Shown: piece by piece, positions 10,582 through 21,214 of the stretch | Numbering within the stretch: position 1 is the stretch's first letter | How the letters are laid out: each line of letters begins with the position of its first letter | Assembly: GCA_018806915.1 (NCBI GenBank) | Contig: JAGKQI010000052.1 | Span: 248,001-312,000, forward strand | Origin: Phytophthora colocasiae | Lineage: Eukaryota; Oomycota; Peronosporomycetes; Peronosporales; Peronosporaceae | Reading direction: 5' to 3' | DNA length: 64,000 bases | Position numbers and translations under genes: made by a program | Notes under the pieces: model-generated | What the model saw: the letters and a program-made list of their open reading frames with translations, nothing else | Databases searched by the model: none | Told to the model about the DNA's origin: nothing

Positions 10582-11447
10582 GCTCGTTAGAAAACAAACT
10601 ATACATCCCTGAAAGTCCCTTACTACATGTAGAAGAGCCGATATTTCGTCTTCTACATATTCTACGTTTTCCATGGAGCAATCGAATGCAGTATGGCCGC
10701 ATTGAACGCAGCCCAGTGAACCTCACAGTGTGAGGCTATCATTTCTCAATTCACCAAGTCAACTGCAATAGCAGCTCCGATGGCTCCCAACGAGGTTTCC
10801 AGCGACAGCATTGTCCGTCGATTCAAGTGCAGCGACCATGACAAGCCTTTTCGACTTTAAACACATCACTTACGGCAAGATGCGAGCCGAGTTTCCACTC
10901 TGAAAACGAATTCAAGATGTGTGTCGAGCAACACCTCAATTGGGAAAGCCCATACCCAACACCGTTTGTATCAACGTTTGCGGATTGTCGACATGCTACC
11001 AGACAACGCGTCATGAACGGAGCTAGGTTCACAGTTGAGTCCAATCTTCCGTGTTCTGCAATTGGTGAGAGATCACGGAGTGTCCACGAATTTACGTGAA
11101 CACATGTACCATGACGAGTACTTGGTACCACGGGATGTTTGTGAGACGAGTATCATTGATCGTGAAGTTATCAACGAAGACGGATATAAAAGTGAGAATG
11201 ATGATACTGATGGCGATGATGGTTCGCTCAATTCATAAGTTGTGATCTCCGCTCGCTCGTTGTCCAACTTCACGTCAAGACACGACTCCATCTCAGCAAG
11301 ACAACTACCTCGGATCCGATTGGTTGGCAACACAGCCTGCATCTTCGCTAACAGTCAACAGACTCACGGCATTCATGTTGAGTAAGTAGCTCAAAACTAA
11401 CTCAGACGATCGATACATTTCTTATAGTTTCCTCGTTGCACTACCAA
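10582..11447. other. intergenic region without supported gene
   Basis: No recognised protein. A 67-codon plus-strand frame (11035-11238) ending in an acidic stretch (ENDDTDGDDGSLNS) may be debris of a transposon protein; I cannot identify it. A 9-bp perfect inverted repeat (tgtagaaga at 10628-10636 and tcttctaca at 10649-10657) forms a possible hairpin. The right end should contain the 3' UTR of the polymerase gene. Confidence 0.45.
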
Positions 11448-14400
11448 TTACATAAGTAGTGTCTGCACAGCTTCACGCCCCAGGCGCTGAACTGTTTCTA
11501 ACAGCCACTCAAAGCCATGCTGTTGGGCTATTCTCTTCAGCAATCGCAATGTTTCTACAAGAGACTCGCGTACTCCAGGCATCAACGCATACGTTCCTGA
11601 GCATGGGCAGTACTCGCGCATCTTGTGCTCAGCTGGCAGAAGACACTTTCGGCAGTACAGATCCTGCAGTTGGTAGGCCACAGATTGAGCCTGGACGAGT
11701 TCAACTAATCGCATCTCGAACGCCGTTTTGTCGTACAGCGCAAAGCATCGAGGGCAATGCCAGCCTGCAGTCTCCTCCGTGTCCTCTGTTTCTTGTCCCT
11801 CTTCCTCGTCATTGAGACGGGACGCGCTTCCCTTGAATAGTTGCGGGTCTCGACAAAGGTCTACAGAGCGACAGAGGTTGCAGCTAAGACAGATCACATC
11901 CTGAACTGTGAACGACAGTGACGGGTTGCGGAACTGCGATTCATCGCCAAACTCGCTCGTGCGTAACAACTTGAGCAATGTGCGCCTCATTTTCCCCACC
12001 TGAGTCTCCACACTCGGCTCTAGCTGGAACACCGCAGTCACAAACTTCACCAACTCTAAAGCGGGTGACTCCATGGCGAGATGTGATCCGGCAAACACAG
12101 GAAAATTGTCGCGATCCATGTTGTACGTCAGGATCTCTGGAATTAGACGCAGCATTTTGTCCGAGAAATACGACGAAACCAACTTTTGTGAGTACTTGGC
12201 AAGTGGGCTCAACTGCTTCTCATCCTCGTCCAAAGGCTGTTCATCGTCTTCCGCAACGTCCGGCCTTGCGTCTTCTCCATTTAGAATCCGTCTACGCTCG
12301 CGCAATTGGAATTCTGCTCGCCTACGAATAAATTGACCGACCAGAATGAGGAAGTACTCGTCAACACCTCGGGGCAAGTAGTTTGCGATGTTCCAGTGAG
12401 CCACAATCTCTAACGGTTTCTCCTCATTGCTGTCATCCATTTCCTCCTCTTGCTCCTCTTCTGGCACCACATTCTTAAGTAAAATGCAACCGTAGTTCTC
12501 AGCATCCAAGAACAGCAAATTCGAGAAATACTTCTTCGGCGTAAAGTTTAACACTTGGAAGAGCTCGTTCGACAGAACCGTCTGCAAAATGAAGTTCAGG
12601 TAAGTCTGGGCATCACGCACCGATTTTTTTTTCGTGCACACGATAATCTTGCTGAAATCAGCGTACACGACCTGTGACCCAAGACGCCGGAACTCTGCTA
12701 GGAGCTGTAGAAAAAGCTTCTCCATCAGTCTCTTTACCATAGCGTGAAGCGCTGGGTCATAACTTAGAGAGTTCGGAGAGCACAGCCATCGATAGAACTG
12801 TTGCAGTACGTGATCAGCGAACTTGTTGCGGCTCGCCAAAAAGTCCTTGAACAGAGTGGTCACCATTACACGTAATAACCGGAATGCTTCATGACAGCTC
12901 TCCTCGGCGTCTCCTTCTGCAATTGCAGAGGTAGCAGAAGACCCCTCCTCCTTATCGCCTTCACCATTTCCGTCAAAATCAATCTCCATCTGATGAGCTA
13001 CACCCAGACCCTCAATGGTGTGGATCTGAGATGCCACAAGTATAGCATTCACTGCAAGACCATCCAGTTCGAGTTCCACGCACACGCCCTCAAACGATCC
13101 CTTTTCGCAGACCACAACGGACGTATCCACACGGTGCTGTGACACAGCATCGTTCTTCTTTTGTGCTGATTGCTGAGCAGATCCTAGTAGCGACTGGCTG
13201 AAGAGCTGCTGGAACTGCTGCTCCTGCTCCTTCCCACCAAGATCTGGCAATGATGTCGGTGAATGCCACCACAAGTGCTTGTGTTTGGTCAAAATGCGGG
13301 AGTACAAAGTGTCCAGAATAGCAATGGAGTGGTCACCCGTAAAGTTTCCAACAGGCAGGTGTGCGTATCGCGCACAGTCCAACACATCAGTATAGTATTG
13401 AGTCATCTCGAAACAACGCGTCAGCATTTTCTCCCCCATGAGCTTGCGCCACGTTAGTGCCGGGAACAGAGTGTCCTCCTCGTTCCAAGGTAGCATTGCG
13501 ATCGGGAAACTGTGCAGACCCTGGATCTTCTCGCGAAGTCGTTTGCTAGATGGAATACACGTCTGTGCCACCACGATTGTTGGCTTAGGGGCAAGCTGTT
13601 TGTTCGAAGCCAATCGTGCAAGAGTGGCATTCACGCCGGAGAAGGCTTCCTGTGCTGTCTTCACGACATGGGTCTTGAAAGTACAACTTTGGATCGGAGC
13701 AGGAACGCCTTCTTCTTGAGACTCGAGCAGCATTTGTTCGAAGAACTGCTTCAAGTCCGATCCTCGAGACTTAACATTCGAGAAGGGGTCCACGTACCAA
13801 ACATTCGCATCTCCCTCGATCGTTGAATCATCCAGGATTTCAGCAGTGACATTGTCATCGTCTTCCTTGAGTACAACCAGGCACATGATGGCACGTTTCT
13901 TCTGTTGCGCGAAGTAGAGCAACACTCTCCGCATCAGCGAGTTAGGCGGCTGCGATGAAGATCCAGTGGCCGTTAACACGCACTGATCCATCAAATACGG
14001 CGCCTGGGCCGTGGACTGGAACTGCAGGTCGCTCAATTCGTACTCCTGATTAGTGCTGGAGAGGTGGGGATTAACAACCTTTGCCACGCAACCCAGTGCA
14101 CAAACAGCCCGAGTCAAAGCTGAAACCTGGAGCTCGTACACACCTGTAACATGTGGGTCGCCCAGAATCTGGTTGATTTCCTTTTGATACTGCTGGTACT
14201 GACGCTCGCTAAGCATGATTTCCAGAACCGATTGAGGTTTAGCAGAGTAGTGTGGAACGATACGCGACATACGTCGACAGCCTGGCAGCAATGATAGGAG
14301 GTTTTCCTGGTTTTCTTCCTCGCACGTGATGTAGAAGACCCGTGGCATCTTCAGGGTAATTCGCTGTAGCATCCGTGAGTGTGCAGTAAGAACCCAACAG

Positions 14401-17400
14401 GTAAACGTTCCACCAAGATCCTGCTGAATCTCTACAATCTGCCAGTATTCGCGTTGCAAGGCACTTCCAGCATTGAAAACGAAGTTTTCCATTCCAATAC
14501 CGTTTCCCTTCGCAGCGAGAGTACTGACAGACCCACTTTGAAATCGTTTTGCATTACCATGCGCACTGTTCGCCATGCCAAATCCACTTGAGCCACCATA
14601 GTTGCGCATCCGTTCCTCCCGCTCACGTCGCCTCTTTCCCAGCATGGACTTCCACTTTCTCTTGCGATTCTTCAGCCACTCTTTAAACGGCACTTCTCCT
14701 AGCTTCACGTTTGCCGCAGGGGCACCAAGCACGTCTTCATCATCAATTTCTTCGACCGAGCTGCCTGTACTGGCAGTATCGTCGCTTGCTTGTTTTCTTT
14801 TCTTTCGTGCAAGCGGCTTTCTTTGTGTTCCCTTCATCAAGTCTTCCATATCGATCAGCTGCGCAACGTAATCTCCATTGGCAGAGTCCTTCTCCGCTGT
14901 CTTGAAAAACTGTTTCATATTACCCTGTTGGTGTTTTGCATTCTTCTCACGAACTTGCTTCCTCATCCAATCGGGAAGCTCGATACGGGGCACCGGATTC
15001 TTCACATTCTGGAAGGCAGCGGGCAGCGAGATAATCTTCTGGACCGTCGAAGCGAAACGCGTACGGTAATAATCCCAGTCGAGGATTGACCGAATGTCGA
15101 AGTCCTGGAGGTGTGGGTCCTTCAGCCACTTTTTCAGGAAGTGTTTCTTGACCGCATCTTCCGTTGCGAAGATGGCCGTTGGGATAGCCCGCTCAGTCAC
15201 TTTTTCACCGTAAGGACGTGCAGCGATAATCATTTTACAAGTCAGACCCTTGTCCTTGATCATCTCTTCTCCAAGAAACTCTCCTAACCGTCTAGCCGTA
15301 GTGATAGAGGTAGATTTCTGACCCTCGTATTCATCTAGCTTGCCGGACATGCTCTTATTTTCAGTAATCAACGCCATCAATTCTTCGTCATCCATAGACT
15401 TGCCTCGAGTGTCAATCACATCAAGCCAACGGTTGGCGCACTTAGCAACAGAGGCATAACACTCTTCTAGGCTACTGCCGTCAAGGAAGCACTCAAATAC
15501 TTGACCTTGGAATGCTTTGATAAGCTGCAATTCGCCACGCCGTTTGAGTTCGAAACCTTTCAGCTCAGCAAGCGAGTGGTCAAAGTTGAACACGGCGTAA
15601 CGTTTTTTCAGCAACTTTCCCTCCTCAGTCGAAGCAGGAAGAACCATGGCCTTGTACGGACCATCTACCTCGAATAGAATGGAGCACTCCTTGTGCGTGT
15701 TGTACTTCCCTGTACCAGGTTCCAGCTCGTGATATTGCGGATTTGTGAATTTTGCGTGCACATCGGCATTCAGCATAACACACGGATATGAAATGCCTCT
15801 TGATCCCCCGTCCTTCAGCTTAAACGAAAACGTTTCAGGGAAAGACTTAGGAAGAATGGCCCAAATGCCATCAGTATCCAGTTCGAGAGGTCGTCCAATT
15901 TGCTCGACCAGCTCACGAGCTCCGGTAATAATGTTCGAGCCTGTGTGGGTCACAATTCCAGCCATCTCCATCGAATGCCAGCGAGCACCCTTGCGCATCA
16001 CGTAGCCGTAGAACGAGTTGAGAATGCATTTATGGGCGAGCTGCAGCGAGTCGTACACAAGGCACTTGTTTTGCGCATCAATCTTTGCCAGCAGATCTTT
16101 TGCATCAGCGGCTTGGGACACCTTTTTCTTCCAGACTTTCGTAAGCCCCTTGTACTCATAACGGCGGTCACGGAAAGCACGCACTGTGTTTACATAGAAT
16201 GGATTTTCGCGCATGCAAACGGTGGCAGATCGCTTCTGCTCCTCCGTCACCTTCGTCTTCTTGTATACGCTGGAGCAGTACGACTTAAAGCGTTGTTTCA
16301 GTAGCAGTTCTTGCTTATCATGAGAAAGCTGGGCATAGGGAACAGTGGCTTGAGGGCCGCGGTTAGGCGGCTTGCTTGTCCCTCCGTTCGCTGCACCTCC
16401 TTGTTTCTCCAGAGGGAAGTTCTCATACTCAAGCTGTGTCTTGATGGAGTAGTACTCTGGTCGCGTTGCAGGATAAAAATCACCACGCCACACCCAATCC
16501 ATTTCACGTTGGCAAGAATCATCTTTATCCTTGACAGCCGATCGACCGCATTCCGTGTTGAACGCGCAAGCAGCGCAATCAGCTTCGTTGACGATAGCAC
16601 ATGGCTGTAATCGGTTTGTAAGAATAATGTTGGGGTACATGGCAGCCACATCCAAATGATAGATTAGCGGCTGCTCCTTCCTGTTCGGCCGCTCGCGAAG
16701 TGCAACAAGTCGGTCGACAATATCTTTCTTCACTTCTTCGTAATTGGCCACTTTATCAACTGGAACATTCATTTCAACCTCCAAAGAAAACGTCAGATCG
16801 CGGTCAATGTTGTCGATTAGCTGTTGAAATGCGCTCGGGACAAGCTGGAAGTCGTACAAGAAATCAGCACGAAACACACCAGATTCCAGACATTCTACGT
16901 GGCCACCGACGTAGGTTTCGCTCTCGACTAGGTGACCTTTGTAGAACTTTTCATCACGGGCAGAACTTTGCTTGTTCGGGCAAATGATATTGCCACTAAA
17001 GGCTTCAACCATCAGCAGAGCTTCACACAGAGTTCCAGAACCTTTTCGAAGCACATCTTCAGATCCCAGAGGGATAATTGTGCAGAGCGAGAACACGAAC
17101 AGGTGCACATACTTATCGTACAAGTAAAACGTGGCAACTGCATCAGAAACAGAGTAAGACGCCATCTTCAGCGGTTCATCACGCGCCAATGCAACCATAT
17201 CTTCAGCGTCTACTTCGACTGGGTCATATCCCAACTTGTACTTTGTCACCGCTTTTAAGCCCTGACTTCCCTGTGGAAGATAGGAATCACGCTTCACCCA
17301 GCAGAACGCATCCATGTGAACGCTGCTGCGTCCACGATACTCACCACTGCGTTCATCCAGAGAAATTCCAATTTCATGCGCCATATTAATGCCGTGAACT

Positions 17401-18656
17401 TGCGCACGAGCGTCGATAAATGGCCAATCGAAAAAGTCACCGTTATAAGTCACGAAAATGTGCGGTTTCTCATCAATCACATGCTCGAAGAACCGCTTCA
17501 GCAATTGTTCCTCGTTCTCCTCGTTAAACACAATGAACGGTCCAGGATAAGCCTCCTTTGGCGTATACTCAAAATCCTGAATGTCCTCAGACACGAACTC
17601 CCGGTTCACAATCAAGTATCCCTGCCTGTCGATCATATACGAAATCATATAAATCTGGTCCACTTGAGCGTCTGGAAATTTCAGCGGTGCCTTCGTACAC
17701 TCAATATCGAATGCACAGACCACGGGTTCAGCCTTATCCACCATATCCTTCTGCCTTCTCACATCTGAAGGCGAGTAAGGAGCTGTAGGATCGTAGTTCA
17801 CATGATACCACGCTCCCACTCGAATATCCAGATCGATAGCTACTCGCATAGGGTAGGGCACGTCATACTCCCTAAGCTCCAACAACGAGCTTTCACTCTC
17901 ATCTGTAGTTGCTCCTTTAGCATCCACATCTCCAAATACCAGGTCATCCTCCGTCACTTGTTCTCTTGTTTGTCCCTGCATCTCATAAGCCTGCCTGGCT
18001 TGGAGCCTCTCCTGGTTTCTTGCCACTAACGGAGCCAGCTCTTTCTTCACAGCCATCAGGTCCGAGACTGTAGCGAAGCTCAGCTTCACATACAGAGCTT
18101 TTTTGCCGTTTAGATGGTCAGCCATGTCTAGATCTTCTCTGAAAACTCTCTCAGCTTTTGCCACGAGACCTTCAAACTTCCTCAAACAGTAGGCAATAAC
18201 CTCCTGGGACCTGTTAACTTCTGGTCTCACGTAGAAATACGGCTGATAGATAATACGTGTCTTAAACGCCTTGCCGTCCTGCTCGAGAAAGTATAATTCA
18301 AGACCTGAAACCTCATTTTTCCCTTCAATAGGATCGGGGAGGGTGCAGGCCCGTAGATTAAGTAGCCAACCCAGTTTGGCGTGGTCTTCTGTATCCATAG
18401 CATCAGTTTGCTCTTTCTTGGCTTCTTCCTCTTGCTCCAACAACTCTGGCAACAGATAGAAGCCGAACTTCCGATCCAACTCATCGCCTTTCTTAAGTGC
18501 GTATTGCTTGGCTTCCGTCATGCCGCGGCCTGCGCGCATTCGCTGCGCATTGGCACGAGCTCCTTGAGAGTTCCGAGCCCATGCAGACCCTCCTCCACGA
18601 CCGTACGGATTGCGCGTGGAGTTGCCCCCTCCATACTGCGTCTTGCGCCCCGCCAT
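11448..18656 (-). CDS. POL2: DNA polymerase epsilon catalytic subunit A
   Basis: Single uninterrupted frame of 2402 residues (human POLE 2286, yeast Pol2 2222). It is the leading-strand replicative polymerase with a proofreading 3'-5' exonuclease. Exonuclease motifs: FDIEC with Asp317/Glu319, YNGDFFDW with Asp407, and YSVSDAVATFYLY with Asp505. Polymerase motif A is LDVAAMYPNI (Asp669), motif B is LNSFYGYVMRKG (about 880-890), and motif C is ELDTDGIW (Asp927, Asp929). A cysteine cluster right after motif A (C686, C694, C697, C703) fits the iron-sulphur site of the catalytic half. The C-terminal half keeps the inactive polymerase fold and two zinc modules: CLSCNLC...CPRC about 2256-2304 and CRKC...CPC about 2335-2352, which bind the B subunit. 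The start ATG is followed by a Gly/Arg-rich leader. It is transcribed in the same direction as the peroxiredoxin gene 277 bp upstream. Confidence 0.97.
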   Translation of the reverse strand: MAGRKTQYGGGNSTRNPYGRGGGSAWARNSQGARANAQRMRAGRGMTEAKQYALKKGDELDRKFGFYLLPELLEQEEEAKKEQTDAMDTEDHAKLGWLLNLRACTLPDPIEGKNEVSGLELYFLEQDGKAFKTRIIYQPYFYVRPEVNRSQEVIAYCLRKFEGLVAKAERVFREDLDMADHLNGKKALYVKLSFATVSDLMAVKKELAPLVARNQERLQARQAYEMQGQTREQVTEDDLVFGDVDAKGATTDESESSLLELREYDVPYPMRVAIDLDIRVGAWYHVNYDPTAPYSPSDVRRQKDMVDKAEPVVCAFDIECTKAPLKFPDAQVDQIYMISYMIDRQGYLIVNREFVSEDIQDFEYTPKEAYPGPFIVFNEENEEQLLKRFFEHVIDEKPHIFVTYNGDFFDWPFIDARAQVHGINMAHEIGISLDERSGEYRGRSSVHMDAFCWVKRDSYLPQGSQGLKAVTKYKLGYDPVEVDAEDMVALARDEPLKMASYSVSDAVATFYLYDKYVHLFVFSLCTIIPLGSEDVLRKGSGTLCEALLMVEAFSGNIICPNKQSSARDEKFYKGHLVESETYVGGHVECLESGVFRADFLYDFQLVPSAFQQLIDNIDRDLTFSLEVEMNVPVDKVANYEEVKKDIVDRLVALRERPNRKEQPLIYHLDVAAMYPNIILTNRLQPCAIVNEADCAACAFNTECGRSAVKDKDDSCQREMDWVWRGDFYPATRPEYYSIKTQLEYENFPLEKQGGAANGGTSKPPNRGPQATVPYAQLSHDKQELLLKQRFKSYCSSVYKKTKVTEEQKRSATVCMRENPFYVNTVRAFRDRRYEYKGLTKVWKKKVSQAADAKDLLAKIDAQNKCLVYDSLQLAHKCILNSFYGYVMRKGARWHSMEMAGIVTHTGSNIITGARELVEQIGRPLELDTDGIWAILPKSFPETFSFKLKDGGSRGISYPCVMLNADVHAKFTNPQYHELEPGTGKYNTHKECSILFEVDGPYKAMVLPASTEEGKLLKKRYAVFNFDHSLAELKGFELKRRGELQLIKAFQGQVFECFLDGSSLEECYASVAKCANRWLDVIDTRGKSMDDEELMALITENKSMSGKLDEYEGQKSTSITTARRLGEFLGEEMIKDKGLTCKMIIAARPYGEKVTERAIPTAIFATEDAVKKHFLKKWLKDPHLQDFDIRSILDWDYYRTRFASTVQKIISLPAAFQNVKNPVPRIELPDWMRKQVREKNAKHQQGNMKQFFKTAEKDSANGDYVAQLIDMEDLMKGTQRKPLARKKRKQASDDTASTGSSVEEIDDEDVLGAPAANVKLGEVPFKEWLKNRKRKWKSMLGKRRREREERMRNYGGSSGFGMANSAHGNAKRFQSGSVSTLAAKGNGIGMENFVFNAGSALQREYWQIVEIQQDLGGTFTCWVLTAHSRMLQRITLKMPRVFYITCEEENQENLLSLLPGCRRMSRIVPHYSAKPQSVLEIMLSERQYQQYQKEINQILGDPHVTGVYELQVSALTRAVCALGCVAKVVNPHLSSTNQEYELSDLQFQSTAQAPYLMDQCVLTATGSSSQPPNSLMRRVLLYFAQQKKRAIMCLVVLKEDDDNVTAEILDDSTIEGDANVWYVDPFSNVKSRGSDLKQFFEQMLLESQEEGVPAPIQSCTFKTHVVKTAQEAFSGVNATLARLASNKQLAPKPTIVVAQTCIPSSKRLREKIQGLHSFPIAMLPWNEEDTLFPALTWRKLMGEKMLTRCFEMTQYYTDVLDCARYAHLPVGNFTGDHSIAILDTLYSRILTKHKHLWWHSPTSLPDLGGKEQEQQFQQLFSQSLLGSAQQSAQKKNDAVSQHRVDTSVVVCEKGSFEGVCVELELDGLAVNAILVASQIHTIEGLGVAHQMEIDFDGNGEGDKEEGSSATSAIAEGDAEESCHEAFRLLRVMVTTLFKDFLASRNKFADHVLQQFYRWLCSPNSLSYDPALHAMVKRLMEKLFLQLLAEFRRLGSQVVYADFSKIIVCTKKKSVRDAQTYLNFILQTVLSNELFQVLNFTPKKYFSNLLFLDAENYGCILLKNVVPEEEQEEEMDDSNEEKPLEIVAHWNIANYLPRGVDEYFLILVGQFIRRRAEFQLRERRRILNGEDARPDVAEDDEQPLDEDEKQLSPLAKYSQKLVSSYFSDKMLRLIPEILTYNMDRDNFPVFAGSHLAMESPALELVKFVTAVFQLEPSVETQVGKMRRTLLKLLRTSEFGDESQFRNPSLSFTVQDVICLSCNLCRSVDLCRDPQLFKGSASRLNDEEEGQETEDTEETAGWHCPRCFALYDKTAFEMRLVELVQAQSVAYQLQDLYCRKCLLPAEHKMREYCPCSGTYALMPGVRESLVETLRLLKRIAQQHGFEWLLETVQRLGREAVQTLLM

Positions 18657-18933
18657 GCAGCTTCTTCTTGGCTGTTGGTGGTTGCGGAATGCAGGAGTGA
18701 AGGTCGCCTAAAAATAGCGCGGGAAGTCAACCTTCTAAAACCATTATGTATTATGAAAGGTTTTGTTTTCGCGCGCTTTTTGTGACGAACCACCACCAAA
18801 GAAGTTGGAAATGACAACGTGGAGTGGTTTGCCATAGGCTTGATGTTTTATACTATAGGTTTCTTCCTGGCTATCAAGTAGCTACAGAGGTGAAGCTGAA
18901 GGGTGAAGAAAGATCTGGGCGAATTTTGCCAAT
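18657..18933 (-). promoter_or_regulatory. POL2 promoter region with E2F-like motifs and initiator
   Basis: This short gap separates the peroxiredoxin stop from the polymerase start. It holds gcgcgggaa (18717-18725; TTCCCGCGC on the gene strand) and ttttcgcgcgc (18766-18776), both fitting the E2F consensus TTTSSCGC or its close variant. On the gene strand TCACTCC (complement of 18694-18700) fits the oomycete initiator core TCAYTYY about 38-44 nt before the ATG. E2F control is well known for replication genes in animals and plants; its use here is inference. The peroxiredoxin 3' UTR must share this space. Confidence 0.5.
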
Positions 18934-19560
18934 TTACTTCTCCAGCTTGCGCTTCTTGGTCGGTTCGTCGACAGTCTCAAAGTACTTGAGCGAGTCCTTG
19001 GGGTTGGCAGTCATAGCCTTGGCGCCCTTCTTCCAGCCGGCAGGGCACACGTCGCCGTGCTCCTCGTGGAACTGGAAAGCCTCAATGAGACGCAGCACCT
19101 CGTCGACGTTGCGGCCGATGGGCAGGTCGTTGATGGTGATCTGGCGCAGAACACCCTCCTTGTCGATAATGAAGAGGCCACGGAACGCCACGCCCTCGTC
19201 GTCGCCCTCGGACACCAGCACTTCGTACTTGTTGCACAGGTCCTTCTTCACATCAGCGACAAGAGGAATGTTCATGTCGCCCAGACCTCCCTTCTTGCGA
19301 GGAGTATTAATCCAAGCCAAGTGCGTAAACTTAGAGTCGATGGAGCAGCCAATCACCTGCGTGTTGAGCTTCTTGAACTCGTCAGCACGGTCGCTGAAGG
19401 CGCAGATCTCGGTGGGGCACACGAACGTGAAGTCCATCGGGTAGAAGAACAGAACCACGTACTGGCCCTTGTAGTCGGAAAGCGAGATCTTCTTGAACTC
19501 GCCGTTCACCACAGCGTCAGCCGTGAACTCCGGGGCAGGCTTGCGAATCGTAAGGACCAT
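18934..19560 (-). CDS. typical 2-Cys peroxiredoxin
   Basis: 208 residues, the normal length of the PRDX1-4/AhpC group. The enzyme reduces hydrogen peroxide and organic hydroperoxides using thioredoxin. The peroxidatic Cys48 lies in [13 protein letters not shown] and the resolving Cys172 in [16 protein letters not shown] (91-94) and a C-terminal YF (after KDSLK) are both present; these two motifs mark the sensitive eukaryotic type that can be inactivated by over-oxidation and act in peroxide signalling. No signal peptide, so probably cytosolic. GC-rich, strongly biased codons suggest high expression. The start is the ATG complementary to 19558-19560; the gene is divergent from the BSD gene. 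Confidence 0.95.
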   Translation of the reverse strand: MVLTIRKPAPEFTADAVVNGEFKKISLSDYKGQYVVLFFYPMDFTFVCPTEICAFSDRADEFKKLNTQVIGCSIDSKFTHLAWINTPRKKGGLGDMNIPLVADVKKDLCNKYEVLVSEGDDEGVAFRGLFIIDKEGVLRQITINDLPIGRNVDEVLRLIEAFQFHEEHGDVCPAGWKKGAKAMTANPKDSLKYFETVDEPTKKRKLEK

Positions 19561-19878
19561 TTTTCGACGACGGGCTTGTGCACTTGAAGGCAGATCTTGA
19601 ACTGACGGATCCCAAACCGTTGGAGCAACAGCCGATATTGAACAAACTTGATAACGAGTTCGTGAGGGGTAGACTTGTTGACGTCGGACACACCATTTTC
19701 AACGTCGGACGCTCTTACCACCGGTTTTTTTGTACCTGTTGGTGACAATAGCTTAGATGTCACATATCATACACTATTTTGATGTAAAACATTTGTGGTT
19801 ACTGGATCCATTTAAGTACGACATGTGGTAACTTACAGCGAGGAAGCAATCCATCGACGCCTAGGAACTGCGCAGACC
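19561..19878. promoter_or_regulatory. divergent promoter between peroxiredoxin and BSD-domain gene
   Basis: 318 bp between two divergent start codons, so both promoters must lie here. A short ATG-TGG-TAA upstream reading frame at 19823-19831 precedes the BSD start. No clear initiator consensus was found on either strand. Confidence 0.5.
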
Positions 19879-21214
19879 ATGTCGTTCAGCAGCTTCTACT
19901 CGGTGGTAAACGCCATTAAGGACAAGTCAGCGGAAGCCATGACGACGCTGAGCTCAGACCTGCAGGACTTTAAGGCCATCGTGCAGGAGGATGTGGCGGA
20001 GTTGAGTAAAAGCGTGCGAGAAGGCAGACTCTGTGTGGACCGCAGTGATGAATCAGACGACGAGTCCAAGCAGCATCAGACGCAGACTCAGAATCAGGAC
20101 CAAAAGCCCAAGGACCCTACACAGTCTGCTACAGAGAAGCAGGATGAGGACGACATGTTGGACCCACTTTTGTCACTCAAGAACTCGCTGTTCTCCTTTG
20201 ATTATAGCAATTCACTTAATTCAGTGGGTAGTAGCGTCCAAGGATCGCTCACGTCTGTGCAAGGCTCACTTACTTCAGTAGGCAGTAAATTGACGTCGCT
20301 CAATGTCGGCACGAGTCTGGGCTCTCTTGAAGCAATGGGATCGAAGCTTCTGAATTCTGCTGATGAGTTCCTGGGGACTTTAGCAGGCGACTCAGCGCTG
20401 GAAGAGGAAGAGCTCAGTGAGAGTGAATTGAGTGCGAGACGGTTCCGGCTGTTGGCTCTACAGGAGGACGCAGAGACGTACGTTGAGCCACCGCTGGACG
20501 TTGAGACTTTCGAGAAGTGGAAGCTCACGACCCCTGCTGAAGAGCTGGCAGAGATCCAGAAGGAGGTACTGGAGAACTACCCAGCAGTGGGTGCTAAATT
20601 CACGGAGCTTGTGCCTTCTGCCGTGGAAGCTGAGGTCTTCTGGGCTCATTACATTTACAAGGCATCGTTATTGGCGGCTCAGGAGCAACGCGGTGCCGAT
20701 CTACTTGAGCATGGTACGTCAACAATGTCATGAAACTGGATCTGACAAATGTACTGACTTAATGCTGTTGTTGCCAGCTTTGAACGATGACGAAGAGGAG
20801 ATTAGCTGGGACGTAGACTCTCCTAGGGCAAAGGACGAAGAGGGCAAGCCCATTTTTCCGGATGACGAGTCGAAGGAGGAGGAAAGCAAGGTACCTGCCT
20901 CTACTGCTGCCACGAACGGTCCAACGTCGTCTAGCGATGGCGAGAGCTGGATTGAACTGGATGAGCGGAAGGAATCGACCTCTTCAGGTGCGTCGTCGAA
21001 CCTGAAAGAGCCGACCAGTGCCTTGGCCGATTTGAAACTAGAGGAAGGAGACGAGGCCGAAGACGACTCCTTGGACTGGGGTGATGATGATGATGATATT
21101 CCAGTGACGGAGACGGCCGCTGCTGCTCCATCGGATGCCAAGGCTTCAGAGGCGACGGAAGCAACACACGAGGATGCTAGCAAGCGCGGAGAGGACTGGG
21201 GCGAATGGGACTAA
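19879..21214 (+). CDS. BSD-domain protein (BSDC1-like), one intron
   Basis: The start chosen is ATG 19879 (MSFSSFYSVV); the frame is open further upstream but without ATG. One 64-nt intron spans 20714-20777 (GTACGT...TTGCCAG), joining codon G|CT in phase 1. The spliced product is about 423 residues. Order: N-terminal amphipathic region with DKSAEAMTTLSSDL and DFKAIVQEDVAEL; a Ser-rich low-complexity repeat (SVQGSLTSVQGSLTSVGSKL); the BSD domain at about 205-275 with its hallmark FWAHYIYKASLL; then a long acidic tail ending DWGEWD. BSD domains occur in TFIIH p62, synapse-associated and BSDC1 proteins; this layout resembles BSDC1/SYAP proteins. Precise function unknown. Confidence 0.85.

Noticed and set aside
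10467..10733. 88-codon plus-strand frame across the Gypsy-A LTR end
   Set aside because: It crosses the LTR boundary and has no recognisable domain.
12891..13826. Several plus-strand open frames across the POL2 region
   Set aside because: They are shadows of the minus-strand polymerase gene; composition follows its codons and no domain is present.
11448..18656. Possibility that the polymerase is delta or alpha
   Set aside because: The length, ELDTDGIW motif C, early cysteine cluster and long inactive C-terminal half with two zinc modules are specific to epsilon.
19057..19587. 176-codon plus-strand frame opposite the peroxiredoxin
   Set aside because: Mirror of a highly codon-biased gene; no independent support.
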